Below, one piece after another: positions 45,905 through 55,162 of a DNA stretch of 64,000 nt (positions are counted from its first letter, which is position 1; each line of letters begins with the position of its first letter). This DNA is from CAYLRY01 sp964386535 (GTDB lineage Bacteria; Chloroflexota; Dehalococcoidia; Dehalococcoidales; UBA3254), in NCBI GenBank assembly GCA_964386535.1, contig CAYLRY010000009.1, positions 9,920-73,919 on the forward strand. Reading direction: 5' to 3'. The position numbers and the translations under genes are program-made. The notes beneath the pieces were generated by a model, which worked only from the letters and a program-made list of their open reading frames with translations, was not told where the DNA came from and did not search any database.

Positions 45905-47002
45905 ATGTCGGCAGAAGATGGAGTTTATCTGGAGATAGCCAGAAAACTGAATGCTCCTCTGGTAGACCGGTTTATTAATATCCTTAAGGCCGATTTTTCG
46001 CCCCGTGAGGGGAAGGTGATACTTGAATTATTCGTACCCTCAACCTGCCGGGAAGTAGCCAGCCGGATGCAAACTGATGAGCAGGAGGTTTTTCCGGTAC
46101 TGGAAGAATTAGCCAGGCGGGGAGTGATTAACAAGGGCGAGACCCAGTATGCATTTCATTCAAGTGTAATAGCCTATCACCACCATACCGTAGGAGGAGT
46201 TGGCATAGAGCCAACTCCGGAAAAAATTAAAAAGGCGTGGGGAGAATTTTTTTATAATGAATGGAGCGATATGATCGTTTCGGGTTATATCGAAAGACAA
46301 AAAGCTACTGGAAGACCGGTTTTCAGGGTCTGGCCCGCGGTAGGCGCCCTTGAGATCAGCCCTAATATCAAACCGGAGCAAATCTTGCCTGAAGAAAACT
46401 TCAAACTCAAGCTACAAAATACCAAAAGAATAATTGTAGGTCATTGCGGCTGCCGAAAAAACTGGGCAGCCCCCGGTTGTCAACACCCCATTGAAACCTG
46501 TTTCGCACCCACCGATGGTCCGGGAACATATAAATTGCTTGGCCAGCCAGGTCGTACTTCTATCAGAGAAGTGACTCTGGAAGAGGCTCTGGAAATAGTT
46601 CACCGCAATGAACAAGCCGGACTGGTTCACGCAGGGGCCTGCTTTTGCTGTACCTGTAGCTGCGAAATCCTGTTTTCATTAAAAAAAGCGGGCGATAGAT
46701 GGGACCTGCTGGGCCGCAGTCGCTATCTGGCCACTGTAGATGAAGAAAAATGCTCCGGTTGCCAGACCTGCCTGGAGCGCTGTCCGTTTGATGCTATTGA
46801 AATGAAAAAAACTTCTACCTCCAAAAAAATGAAGGCTTCTATAGACAAAGAAAAATGTATGGGCTGCGGTGTATGTATTGTGGGCTGCAAACAACAGGCT
46901 TTAACCTATGAACTGGTAAGACCCCCCGAATATATTCAGATGCCCAGGCCGAAGCCTGGGGCTGTAATTGGAGTTGCCTGTGTCTGTATGAATCTGAAAT
47001 AA
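45905..47002 (+). CDS. Cys-rich ferredoxin-type protein with N-terminal winged-helix-like region
   Basis: This 365-residue protein ends in two [4Fe-4S] sites: C283, C286, C289, C293 (CSGCQTCLERCP) and C318, C321, C324, C328 (CMGCGVCIVGCK, with Lys in place of Pro). A middle region has two further cysteine sets, GHCGCRKNWAAPGCQHPIETC and GACFCCTCSCEI, so more clusters or a metal site are likely. Residues 1-80 look like a helical winged-helix module (REVASRMQTDEQEVFPVLEELARRGVI). Related proteins occur as electron carriers in anaerobes. ATG 45905 follows AAGGAG. It is transcribed away from the IclR gene. Confidence 0.75.
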   Translation: MSAEDGVYLEIARKLNAPLVDRFINILKADFSPREGKVILELFVPSTCREVASRMQTDEQEVFPVLEELARRGVINKGETQYAFHSSVIAYHHHTVGGVGIEPTPEKIKKAWGEFFYNEWSDMIVSGYIERQKATGRPVFRVWPAVGALEISPNIKPEQILPEENFKLKLQNTKRIIVGHCGCRKNWAAPGCQHPIETCFAPTDGPGTYKLLGQPGRTSIREVTLEEALEIVHRNEQAGLVHAGACFCCTCSCEILFSLKKAGDRWDLLGRSRYLATVDEEKCSGCQTCLERCPFDAIEMKKTSTSKKMKASIDKEKCMGCGVCIVGCKQQALTYELVRPPEYIQMPRPKPGAVIGVACVCMNLK

Positions 47003-47127
47003 AGCTATGGATACAGGTGAAACCTGGTATTTTACTAAGAAAATTGACATAGTCTGGTTCTGGTCGAGGTTTTATTTCGGGGATTTTTTAGAATTTTAAA
47101 ATACCGGTAAAAAAGGAGGGATAAAAA

Positions 47128-48861
47128 ATGAGAATGTCCAGTTGTTACCTTAAGCCACTCAGTATGGTATTGATCTTCGTTTTGGTATTTTCAATCTGCG
47201 CTTTCTTTATTGCTAGCTGCGACAGCTCAACTCCTGCTCCCACCCCTACCACCCAGGCATCTACTACGGTTCCACCTGCCATTACACAAGCGCCTGTGGT
47301 TTCCACTACAACAACTGTTCCACCCACCACAGCTCCTACAATAATTACAACCGCCACATCCAAACCCCCGGTCACAACCACTGCAGCCAGTCCTTCCAAA
47401 TACGGCGGTCTGGTGAGATGGATTCAGGGCACAGGTCCCGGTACCCCTATTGGTATTCCATGGGAGGCCTTTGGAGCTTCGGCTTTTAACCAGCAGCACA
47501 GTCTGGAATGGATGTTCAAAGAGCAGCTTGACGGTTCCCTTACGCCGGCTCTGGCTGAGTCCTGGACAGTTGATCCAAAAGTTGCCACTATTACTTTTAA
47601 ATTAAGAAAGGGAGTAAAATTTCATGACGGCACAGACTTTAATGCCCAGGCTGTAAAATGGAACCTGGAGAAAGAGATGGCGCCCGGCAGCGCTAATGTT
47701 GCCTCTACAACTAACTGGAAATCTATTGATGTGGTGGATGATTATACCTTCAGGGTGAATCTTAAAACCTGGCAAAACACTGCACTCATCACTTTCAGCA
47801 GTACTGCAGTGGCACAAATCTCACCTACAGCTTTTGAAAAACAGGGCATTGACGCCCTTAGATTTAAGATGATCGGCACCGGACCTTTTATTCAGACAGA
47901 ATTCAAACGGGATGTGGTATTGGGGTTTGTTAAAAATTCCAATTACTGGCAACAGGGCAAACCTTATATAGACAAGTTAGAGATAATCTATTCCACGGAA
48001 CTGATGACGTGTGCAGCGCTGTTAAAATCCGGTGGGGCAGAAATTTTGAATTGTCAGGGAAGTGCCACCACCGCTAACGATGTGGAAAAAGCCGGTTTTA
48101 AAATCGTAACTCAACCAGCGGGTACCGGTGGGTTAAGCAATCTGACTCCAGACAGCGCCAACCCGAAATCTCCCTGGGCGGATGTCAAAGTCCGCCTGGC
48201 AGCAGAATATGCGCTGGATAAGGATGCTATGTCCAAAACTTTCGGAATGGGCTATTCTATCCCAGCTTATCAGGTTTGCGCCTCCAATTCGCCTGGTCAT
48301 GATCCCAGCCTGACACCCCGCAAGTACGATCCGGCCAAAGCCAAACAGTTGCTGGCGGAAGCCGGTTATCCCAATGGCTTTAAAACCACCATTATATGCG
48401 CACCTTTCGGTTTGAACAGGGACCAGGTGCTCGCGGTTCAGGCTTACTTCAAAACGGTTGGGATCCAGGCTGAACTTCAATTCCCGGCTGCTGCCCAGGC
48501 ACAGGAATATATCAGCGGCACTCTACCCCTCAACAGCCTGCTGGTGAATCCTTATATGCTGAGCGCCAACCCTAACCGGGTTTTCACGTCTTATTTCAAT
48601 GACCCTGTCACCAGCAACAAAAGCATGAAACGTCCGGATGGGTTCGCCGCACTGCTGGCTGCAACGTTAGACACACCTGAACTTGATCCCGCTCTGGCTA
48701 AAAAATGTGAAGCTGCTATTTATAATGACTGCTCTATGATTCCTCTAGCCTGGGGCATTTCTCCTTTTGCTATGGCTGACTATGTGAATGATCCTGGCAT
48801 CGGTACCCGCAGTTCATTGACTTATTGGAACCCTGAGAACGTCTGGCTCAGTAAAAAATAA
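47128..48861 (+). CDS. Extracellular solute-binding lipoprotein, family 5 (peptide/nickel type)
   Basis: This 577-residue protein has a signal peptide and lipobox (IASC, C31), then a Thr/Pro-rich linker (about 33-90) that would hold the domain away from the membrane. The binding domain has the SBP_bac_5 pattern LEWMFKEQLDGSLTPALAESW, FKLRKGVKFHDGTDFNAQAVKWNLE and IGTGPF. Such proteins deliver peptides, nickel or other solutes to ABC permeases, but no permease or ATPase gene is visible in this window. AAGGAGGG precedes ATG 47128. It is probably co-transcribed with the ferredoxin gene. Confidence 0.9.
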   Translation: MRMSSCYLKPLSMVLIFVLVFSICAFFIASCDSSTPAPTPTTQASTTVPPAITQAPVVSTTTTVPPTTAPTIITTATSKPPVTTTAASPSKYGGLVRWIQGTGPGTPIGIPWEAFGASAFNQQHSLEWMFKEQLDGSLTPALAESWTVDPKVATITFKLRKGVKFHDGTDFNAQAVKWNLEKEMAPGSANVASTTNWKSIDVVDDYTFRVNLKTWQNTALITFSSTAVAQISPTAFEKQGIDALRFKMIGTGPFIQTEFKRDVVLGFVKNSNYWQQGKPYIDKLEIIYSTELMTCAALLKSGGAEILNCQGSATTANDVEKAGFKIVTQPAGTGGLSNLTPDSANPKSPWADVKVRLAAEYALDKDAMSKTFGMGYSIPAYQVCASNSPGHDPSLTPRKYDPAKAKQLLAEAGYPNGFKTTIICAPFGLNRDQVLAVQAYFKTVGIQAELQFPAAAQAQEYISGTLPLNSLLVNPYMLSANPNRVFTSYFNDPVTSNKSMKRPDGFAALLAATLDTPELDPALAKKCEAAIYNDCSMIPLAWGISPFAMADYVNDPGIGTRSSLTYWNPENVWLSKK

Positions 48862-48930
48862 GACCGGTGTTTATAGCTTGACAATCACTAAGAATACTTA
48901 GAATAAACCTTATATTAATTTAGCCGCCTG

Positions 48931-48954
48931 GCCCCGGAGCGCAGTCTCCGGGGC
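48931..48954 (+). terminator. GC-rich hairpin after the binding-protein gene
   Basis: A perfect 9-base-pair stem GCCCCGGAG / CTCCGGGGC with loop CGCAGT lies 70 bases after the stop at 48861. It is followed by TGGAACAAC rather than a T run, so it may be an inefficient terminator or an RNA-end-protecting stem. The rest of 48862-49131 is AT-rich with no gene. Confidence 0.5.
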
Positions 48955-49131
48955 TGGAACAACTAATATAAATCTTCGGTTAGATCTCTTACAATGAACC
49001 TTTACCGTAAATGGACAAAAATAGCTTTTTTATATACGACTGTTGTTTTATTTATTATATTTTTAATTATTTTTAAATTATGTTATTTATCTAATTAAAC
49101 ATAAATTTTATCATAAAAAGGAGAGTTAGAA

Positions 49132-50019
49132 ATGGCAGACAACAAATACGCCTATTGCATGAAACATCTGAATTTCCAGGATCATTGGCCGTTTCCCTGC
49201 CGGCAGGAGGTATCCTTAACCTCGAAAGATATAGGCATTGATATTAACGTGGAAATCAGAAATTACTGTACTACAGGTAATCTGGGTAAGCCCCCCTTCG
49301 AAGCAGAAGTCCATGATTACGACGAAGTAATAGTACTGGTGGGAAGCGATACCGGCTGTTTAAGTGATCTGGGAGCTCAGGTGGAGTTTTGTTTGGGTGA
49401 GGAAAAAGAGCGTCATATGATCGCCAGCGCCTCTATTATTTTCTTGCCCAGGGGCGTCCCTCATTTCCCAGCTAAAATAATTTACATGAACCGGCCTTTT
49501 ATCTCATTGAAAGTGGCTATTGCCAAGGAACTGCATTCGACAACTGTCCTCCAGAATATTAATCCTGGACCGGTTGCAGGTTGGGGCGGAAAATACCGGA
49601 AACTTGTTTCACATCTGGAATTCGCCCGCAAAGCAGCATGGCATTACGGGCCGGCTAATCCTGATGACTCAGGCGGGTCAATTGCTACAGTAAACGGCAA
49701 AGAGTTCGGTTTTACTTTGATGGTAGAAAGTATTTGCAGAGCTCCATACCGTTTCGGACCTATCCCTGATAAGCCGCATGATCATCCCTATAATGAGTTT
49801 GCCATTGCCCTGGGGGCAGATATGAACGACATGAACTACCTGGGCGCCCGAATAGAGACCGGTATGGGACAGGAGATGGAGAGGCACGTTCTCACCAGAC
49901 CCTGCCTGATCTTGCTCCCCATGCGTCTTCCTCACGGTCCTCTGGCCATTACACAACTTGAAAAGCCTTTTATCTTTTTCATTGTCAAACCCTATGGCCA
50001 GGGAGCTGAAGGGCAATAA
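49132..50019 (+). CDS. Bicupin-like protein
   Basis: This 295-residue soluble protein contains two cupin-like halves (about 40-140 and 195-290). They share the pattern LGA.VE...GEE.ERH......I.LPRG.PH.P. The second half keeps HDH at PHDHPYNE and a late His in LPHGP, so it can bind a metal; the first half has only one early His (VHDYDE), so its site looks partly lost. A single-domain relative is encoded at 55163-55636. ATG 49132 follows AAGGAG. Function is unknown; cupins of this kind include dioxygenases and isomerases. Confidence 0.72.
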   Translation: MADNKYAYCMKHLNFQDHWPFPCRQEVSLTSKDIGIDINVEIRNYCTTGNLGKPPFEAEVHDYDEVIVLVGSDTGCLSDLGAQVEFCLGEEKERHMIASASIIFLPRGVPHFPAKIIYMNRPFISLKVAIAKELHSTTVLQNINPGPVAGWGGKYRKLVSHLEFARKAAWHYGPANPDDSGGSIATVNGKEFGFTLMVESICRAPYRFGPIPDKPHDHPYNEFAIALGADMNDMNYLGARIETGMGQEMERHVLTRPCLILLPMRLPHGPLAITQLEKPFIFFIVKPYGQGAEGQ

Positions 50020-50107
50020 TAAGGTGGCAGCAATTTCTTGTTTTTATAATATTATAGCGGATATTATGTAAAGATTATTAGGTTCAGCTTTTTGGTTAAT
50101 AAATTAT

Positions 50108-50206
50108 GACTATACTGCAAAAAGGGAGTATTTGAACGTTTTGTTCAAAAATTTAGCTTCGATAATTTGCTAAAAATACCGTAATAAGACCTTTTTGCAC
50201 TGGAGC
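50108..50206 (-). mobile_element. 99-bp MITE-like element, copy B
   Basis: This copy runs in the opposite orientation to 36529-36627 and is 87% identical without gaps. It is flanked by AAATTAT (50101-50107) and TAATTAT (50207-50213), six of seven bases the same, like an aged target-site duplication. The ends carry TGCAAAAAGG as a 10-base inverted repeat. TTGAAC-AAAAC-GTTCAA forms an internal hairpin. It lies immediately before the SD of the first PIG-L gene, so it may form part of that leader. Confidence 0.75.
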
Positions 50207-50233
50207 TAATTATATAAATTAAGGAGGTTCCTC

Positions 50234-50938
50234 ATGCTTGAAAGTCCCATTTATGCCCTGGCCATTTCACCCCATCCGTTTGATAACGATTGGGGCATGG
50301 CAGGCACCGTAGCCCGCTGGATACTGGAAGGCAAAGAGGTTGTCTATGTAATCTGTACTAACGGCGATAAAGCCAGCAGCAACCCTGCCTGGAAAGCAGA
50401 AGACCTGGCCCGCACCCGTGAACAGGAGCAACTGGCTGCTGCTCAAGTCCTGGGAGTTAAAGAAGTGATCTTTTTACGTCATCCTGACCTGGGATTGGAA
50501 TATACCCCTGAATTCAGGAAAGAATTGTTAAGACTTATTTTGAAATACCGTCCGGAAATTGTCACCACCTGCGACCCGTTTTTTATGCCGTATATGTCCA
50601 GCCCCGATCACCGCGTCGCCGGAAGAGCAGTACTGGATGCCGTTTGGCCTTTTGCCCTGGCTCCCAATACCTACCGGGACCTGATGGAAGAGGGTTTGAG
50701 CCTCCATAGAGTTAGACAGGTTTTGCTCTGGGCTACCGGACAGACCAATTGCAGCTATGATATAACTGCTACTTTTGAGGCCAAATTGAAAGCCGTTCGC
50801 TGTCATCAGACCCAGGTTAGCGTGCTGCCTCTGGGATGGTATCAGCGGCTGGTGGAACGGCATAAGGCTGCGGCCAAGGGGACAAGCTATGAGCTGGCTG
50901 AAGCTTTTCAGCGTATAGAAGTGCTCCAGCGTTTATAG
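50234..50938 (+). CDS. PIG-L/LmbE-family deacetylase, first copy
   Basis: This 234-residue protein has the PIG-L fold, whose members remove N-acetyl groups from sugars and related amides with a zinc ion. The PHPDDE motif appears as SPHPFDNDWG: His and the second Asp are kept, but the first Asp is Phe and Glu is Asn. The later ligand is in SSPDHR. GTVARWILEGKEVVYVICTNGDKASSNP is the typical second strand. AAGGAGG precedes ATG 50234. A paralogue follows at 51109, and both share PDL..EYTPEFRKELL. Confidence 0.9.
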   Translation: MLESPIYALAISPHPFDNDWGMAGTVARWILEGKEVVYVICTNGDKASSNPAWKAEDLARTREQEQLAAAQVLGVKEVIFLRHPDLGLEYTPEFRKELLRLILKYRPEIVTTCDPFFMPYMSSPDHRVAGRAVLDAVWPFALAPNTYRDLMEEGLSLHRVRQVLLWATGQTNCSYDITATFEAKLKAVRCHQTQVSVLPLGWYQRLVERHKAAAKGTSYELAEAFQRIEVLQRL

Positions 50939-51108
50939 TCTTTTTAGAGCCGCTAAATAAACAAAAAGAAAACACCAAACGATATTAAAAATAGGAAGGT
51001 TTATCCATTTATCGTTGGTAAAGCAGCACAGCATTTCCGTCTTTTAATTTTTGACCCTAGATTTTAATTTATATCCATTTTCGTTTATGCGAAATAAGGA
51101 GGACAATT

Positions 51109-51822
51109 TTGAAGAACAACTCGATCTATTGTCTGGCTATCTCACCCCATCCATTTGATAATGAAATAGGCATTGCCGGAACCGTGGCCCGCTGGACTCA
51201 TGAAGGCAAAGAAGTAGTCTATGTTATTTGTACAGATGGCGAAAAAGGGGTGGCCAACCCCAAATGGTTGCCTGAAGAACTGGGTAAAGTCCGGGTCCAG
51301 GAACAGGCGGAAGCCGCTAAAATCCTGGGAGTTAAAGAAACCATTTTCCTACATCACCCTGACCTGGATGTAGAGTATACTCCGGAATTCCGCAAAGAAC
51401 TTTTAAAAATAGTGCTGGAATACAGGCCTGAAATCGTCTCTGTTTGCGACCCGTTTTTTCGCCTTAAAGGTTATATCTCTAACCCTGATCACCGTGCCAC
51501 CGGCCAGGCAGTACTGGATACCATCTGGCCTTATGCTTTAACGCCGAACACCTTCCGCGACCTCTATGATGCGGGATACCGGCCTCATAACGTTAAAGAA
51601 GTCCTGCTTTGGGGTGGAGATCAACCTAATACAACTTATGATATCAGCGATACCTATGATCTTAAAGTAAAGGCTTTTTGTTGCAATAAAAGCCAGGCTG
51701 GCGATCCACCCCGTCAACAGTTTATTGACCGGATGCTGGATCGTGCCGTTCAATCAGCTAAAGGTCATAATTTCAAACTTGGGGAACCTTTTTTCCGACT
51801 GGAGGCGCTGCAAAGTCTGTAA
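51109..51822 (+). CDS. PIG-L/LmbE-family deacetylase, second copy
   Basis: This 237-residue paralogue of the preceding gene is about 60% identical by eye. Its metal motif is SPHPFDNEIG and the third ligand is in SNPDHR. The strand GTVARWTHEGKEVVYVICTDGEKGVANP matches copy one. The start is TTG at 51109 behind AAGGAGGAC. The 170 bases between the copies hold no gene. Two diverged copies side by side suggest related but different substrates. Confidence 0.9.
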   Translation: MKNNSIYCLAISPHPFDNEIGIAGTVARWTHEGKEVVYVICTDGEKGVANPKWLPEELGKVRVQEQAEAAKILGVKETIFLHHPDLDVEYTPEFRKELLKIVLEYRPEIVSVCDPFFRLKGYISNPDHRATGQAVLDTIWPYALTPNTFRDLYDAGYRPHNVKEVLLWGGDQPNTTYDISDTYDLKVKAFCCNKSQAGDPPRQQFIDRMLDRAVQSAKGHNFKLGEPFFRLEALQSL

Positions 51823-51984
51823 TTTTCCTGGTTAAACTCCAGTACTGCTTGTAACCGGTCCCCTGAAGGATTAAAATACCATGACTGAATTGGATTTTTA
51901 AGGTTTTTAGTTGCTGGTAATTGGTTTCTGGTTTTATCTCCCGTTTTGCGTAAAAACCCCCGTATTATTAGAAGGAGGAAATAG

Positions 51985-52500
51985 ATGGAATTTACACATG
52001 AAAACGTCAGCAAATGGTTTGACAACTATTTTGCCAGCTTTAACCGAAATGCTGGGCCATTGGAAACAGTACCTGAGATGATGAAGTTCTTTACACCTGA
52101 CATGGAGTTTTGGCCTTATAATATGCCTGCCGGCAGTGTCCCGCGGCCGTCATCCCGCGACCAACTTCTGATGACAATGGTGCATCCCGGCCTGCATGAG
52201 CACCTGGAACCTCGTGAATACATTGTCGATCCAAAACGCCTGGTCGTTGTTGTACAGTTTCAACTCTCATTTACGGATGAGATTTCCGGGACCAAATGGC
52301 CCCCAAGGCAGGCCAGTGCTCATTATTATCTGGAGCCTGATGAGAATACCGGTTTCAAGATCAAGAAAATCCAGTATTTTACAGAAGCCTCTGTTCCGGA
52401 AACCACCTCACCAACTATGCGAGAGCTATGGAAAAAATACAAGGACAAAGCGCTGGAGGAACTGGCCGTTAACTGGATTAAGTCTCCACACAAAACCTGA
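51985..52500 (+). CDS. NTF2-like (SnoaL-type) protein
   Basis: This 171-residue protein fits the NTF2-like fold: an N-terminal helix WFDNYFASFNR, then FFTPDMEFWPYNMPAG, a long strand pair YIVDPKRLVVVVQFQLSFTD, and a final strand HYYLEPDENTGFKIKKIQYF. No catalytic residue set can be assigned. Such domains act as isomerases, cyclases or dehydratases in catabolic clusters. AAGGAGG precedes ATG 51985. It is the last plus-strand gene before the convergent SDR gene. Confidence 0.65.
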   Translation: MEFTHENVSKWFDNYFASFNRNAGPLETVPEMMKFFTPDMEFWPYNMPAGSVPRPSSRDQLLMTMVHPGLHEHLEPREYIVDPKRLVVVVQFQLSFTDEISGTKWPPRQASAHYYLEPDENTGFKIKKIQYFTEASVPETTSPTMRELWKKYKDKALEELAVNWIKSPHKT

Positions 52501-52561
52501 ACGAAAGAAAAGTTAAATAGCGTTGTCTTCAATGACCCTGAAAAACTTTTTTTAATAATCG

Positions 52562-52680
52562 GGCCGCACCTTGAGAAAGATAAGAGGGATCCAAAAAGGT
52601 GAACTTACAATCAGCAGCCGTTTTCTTATTCCCTGGTGGTGATTACAAACCAGAGTGAAAACTACTCAAGAGGTGCGGCC
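52562..52680. repeat. 119-bp segment with long inverted ends between convergent genes
   Basis: The ends GGCCGCACCTTGAG (52562-52575) and CTCAAGAGGTGCGGCC (52665-52680) pair over 14 bases apart from a two-base bulge, around an 89-base middle. GGCC-TTGT-GGCC just after the right end can form a second small hairpin. It could be a structured RNA, a bidirectional terminator or the footprint of a small transposon. No flanking duplication is seen. Confidence 0.55.
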
Positions 52681-52767
52681 TTGTGGCCACTTTCTGCTAT
52701 AGATACTTCTGAAAAAAATTAATAAAAAATTTAAAGGCGTTAAAGAGAGCCAGCAATCATATCATCT

Positions 52768-53592
52768 TTAAGTCTCTTTATCTATATTTTCGAAAAATTC
52801 TTTCATGCCAGTGGTATTGACGTCTACCACTGATGCCCCGCCATCTGCCATCAGGATATTTCCGTTGACTAATGACGAATCCTCGCTGGCCAAAAAGCTA
52901 CAAATAGCGGCTATCTCATCCGGTCGGCCGATACGCCTGAGAGGTGAATTAGATGACATCCTGGTTAAGAGCCAATCAACATCTTTGCCTAACTTCTGCG
53001 CCAGTGGCAGAACATGGCTTTCCAGCATGGGCGTTTTGACCCCTCCCGGGCAAATGACGTTACAGCGTATATTTGATGGACCGTACTGTACTGCTATCTG
53101 CTGAGTAAGCGCTATTAGACCACCTTTTGCCGTTGAATATTCGGTTTTACCCGGTGGAAAACGTATACCAGCCAGTGACGCGATGTTGATTATGGAACCT
53201 CCTCCCGCTTTGAGCATATAGGGTAAAACGGTTTTCATAGTTAAAAAAGGTCCGGTCAGATCCACTTCGATAATCCTGTGCCAAAGATCAAGGTCAAGGT
53301 TTTCCCCAGCAGCGGGTGGGTCTATGGCAGCGCTATTCACCAGAATGTCTACTTTACCTCCAAAAGACACTGCAGTTTCCACCATACGTTTGACATCTTC
53401 CAACCTGGTCACATCCCCGGTACAGGAAATTGTAGATTCTTTTGAGAGCGAACTGGCTGTATATTCCAACAACTGTTGATTTACATCAGTAAGACAAACT
53501 CTGGCTCCATCAGATACAAAGCGTCTGGCTGTAGCCGCGCCTATCCCGCTGGCTGCACCGGTGACCAGTGCTATTTTGCCGCTTAACTTCAT
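52768..53592 (-). CDS. Short-chain dehydrogenase/reductase
   Basis: This 274-residue classical SDR has the cofactor loop TGAASGIGAA, DV at GDVTRLEDV, NSAAI (for NNAG), catalytic IINIASLAG, Y-STA-K in EYSTAKGG, and PG after NVICPGGVKTPM. D39 after the second strand (CLTDVN) favours NAD(H). The C terminus is extended by about 20 residues (TTGMKEFFENIDKET). GGAGG precedes ATG 53592. It probably follows the 53753 gene in one transcript, 160 bases downstream. Confidence 0.92.
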   Translation of the reverse strand: MKLSGKIALVTGAASGIGAATARRFVSDGARVCLTDVNQQLLEYTASSLSKESTISCTGDVTRLEDVKRMVETAVSFGGKVDILVNSAAIDPPAAGENLDLDLWHRIIEVDLTGPFLTMKTVLPYMLKAGGGSIINIASLAGIRFPPGKTEYSTAKGGLIALTQQIAVQYGPSNIRCNVICPGGVKTPMLESHVLPLAQKLGKDVDWLLTRMSSNSPLRRIGRPDEIAAICSFLASEDSSLVNGNILMADGGASVVDVNTTGMKEFFENIDKET

Positions 53593-53752
53593 GCTCTACC
53601 TCCAGCAATTTTAACCAGCAGAGCCTGCTAACTCGCTTTGTTATTAAATCCTGGTCAGGTTTCAATTACGGTTAAATACCCGAAGTACCGGTTTCTGCCT
53701 GTGCTAATAAATTCCAGCCCGCCCGCGAGTGAGTCAGGATGCTTCGCCGAGC

Positions 53753-54520
53753 CTAAAGGGTGAAGGGAGGTTCGCTGGCCACATCCTTAAGCAATTTTGC
53801 TGCTGATTCCTCGCAGTCAGGGGACCCGTGATAAGCCAGGTAGATGCCACCTTCAGCCCCGCAAATGCCACCTGCAGCTATCAACTCTGCTTGTACACCG
53901 GTTAACAGGGACAAGGCTTCAATCTCGGTAAATACATCCCCTGGGACCGGCATTAAACGGTAGCCGCTGGCACTGGGAGCATTGACTTTATTAGCCAGGT
54001 CATCCAAGTCTCCAGAAATACGCTTTTCCAGTCCCACCGGTATTATCATTTTCACACGGTGCCCGATTACTGCCTGAAGGCTCGGTATAATGGTGCCACC
54101 TGTGTTCATTCCTATTAAAATGGCGGCGCGCCTGTGTGTCAAATCCAGGGCATTGGCCCCTTTTAAAATAATGTCGCCTTCTTTTAAATCACCTGATATG
54201 TCATTAATGGTTTTACCTTTCAGCCATGTACCTTTTTGTAAAACCACATCGCCCGGAAACGCACTTTCATCCGGTAAACGTCCCTGGTCATTGACTTTAT
54301 AGCCGGGTGGCAGTGTAACGCCTCGAAAAAAACGCCGGCGGTTCAATATTTGCTTGTCACCAGTCATTGTTAAGATTTCATCCGCTACATAGCCGTTGGT
54401 AGTCCCGGCAATAATAACCAGAGTACCCCGATTAAGCACCATTTTTATTTCAGGATGGGCTGCCAGACCTTTACCGATCAGCCTTTTGCCTGCCGATGAA
54501 GTCAACAAGATTTGCTTCAC
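53753..54520 (-). CDS. Conserved hypothetical protein, Gly-rich
   Basis: I cannot assign a family with certainty. The 255-residue protein is soluble, with the pattern TSSAGKRLIGKGLAAHP at the start, GTLVIIAGTTNGYVADEIL, DVVLQKGTWLKG and GDIILKGANALD. A Gly-rich part follows (IGMNTGGTIIPS, AAGGICGAEGGIYLAYHG). Alternating strands and Gly turns suggest a compact alpha/beta or beta-helical fold, perhaps a ligand-binding or isomerase role. GTG 54520 follows AAGGAGGAG. It precedes the SDR on the same strand. Confidence 0.6.
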   Translation of the reverse strand: MKQILLTSSAGKRLIGKGLAAHPEIKMVLNRGTLVIIAGTTNGYVADEILTMTGDKQILNRRRFFRGVTLPPGYKVNDQGRLPDESAFPGDVVLQKGTWLKGKTINDISGDLKEGDIILKGANALDLTHRRAAILIGMNTGGTIIPSLQAVIGHRVKMIIPVGLEKRISGDLDDLANKVNAPSASGYRLMPVPGDVFTEIEALSLLTGVQAELIAAGGICGAEGGIYLAYHGSPDCEESAAKLLKDVASEPPFTL

Positions 54521-55162
54521 AATTCTCTCCTCCTTAAGCCTAAAAGATTATATGATTCCAACAACTTGTTATCATTATACTGATATTGTCCCTGCCTATC
54601 CAGCAAACAAAAAGTATAGAAAGGTTGTGCATTTCCACAACAATAATGAGAATTTTTTATTGATATACTCTAGTACTTCGTTGCGTTAATAACTATACAA
54701 ATAACTGAGCGTGTCTAGCTTCGGCAAAATGCCAAGCAAATTCTCCAATTAGGTACTAGTTATGAATATATCGTCATTGCCAGCCAAAGCAGACAACGGG
54801 GACTGATGCCATATGAATTCAATTGGATGCTGTAACTAACTCGGTAGGCTTTTCCTCCATCCCGTACCTGATCCAGAATTCAGAGGGGAGACAACAGGCT
54901 TTATTCTGATATCTACATTAGTGTACAGCCGTTTTTCTTTCCTGCTTATCCTATAATTTTTAACTCACTACAAGTGATACAATAGCATACACGGGCACTC
55001 TCCAGGTGTCTACAGGTGGCTTTGAGTATCTATGGTTACCACCTCCTTTAACGCAATTAAAATAATTAGCCATCGACCATGCTTGATTGTTGAGAATCCC
55101 GATATATTGTTAAAATCGCAAATAAATGCTAATGTATGAGAAAAATTCAGGAGGATCAGATT
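54521..55162. other. Long intergenic region with a 90-bp inverted-end segment
   Basis: This 642-base gap holds no convincing gene. CTAGTAC (54670-54676) and GTACTAG (54753-54759) are exact inverted ends of a 90-base segment that also contains a GGCA-AAA-TGCC hairpin; it might be a degraded mobile element. A TATAAT-like CCTATAAT occurs at about 54950. The last 27 bases give AGGAGG before the cupin ATG. Confidence 0.4.

Noticed and set aside
47145..47399. Val/Gly-rich minus-strand ORF at 47145-47399
   Set aside because: It is the antisense shadow of the Thr/Pro-rich linker of the binding lipoprotein.
54670..54759. Insertion-sequence remnant in the 54.5-55.2 kb gap
   Set aside because: Only seven-base inverted ends are seen, with no target duplication or transposase fragment, so I list it as a note in the gap rather than as an element.
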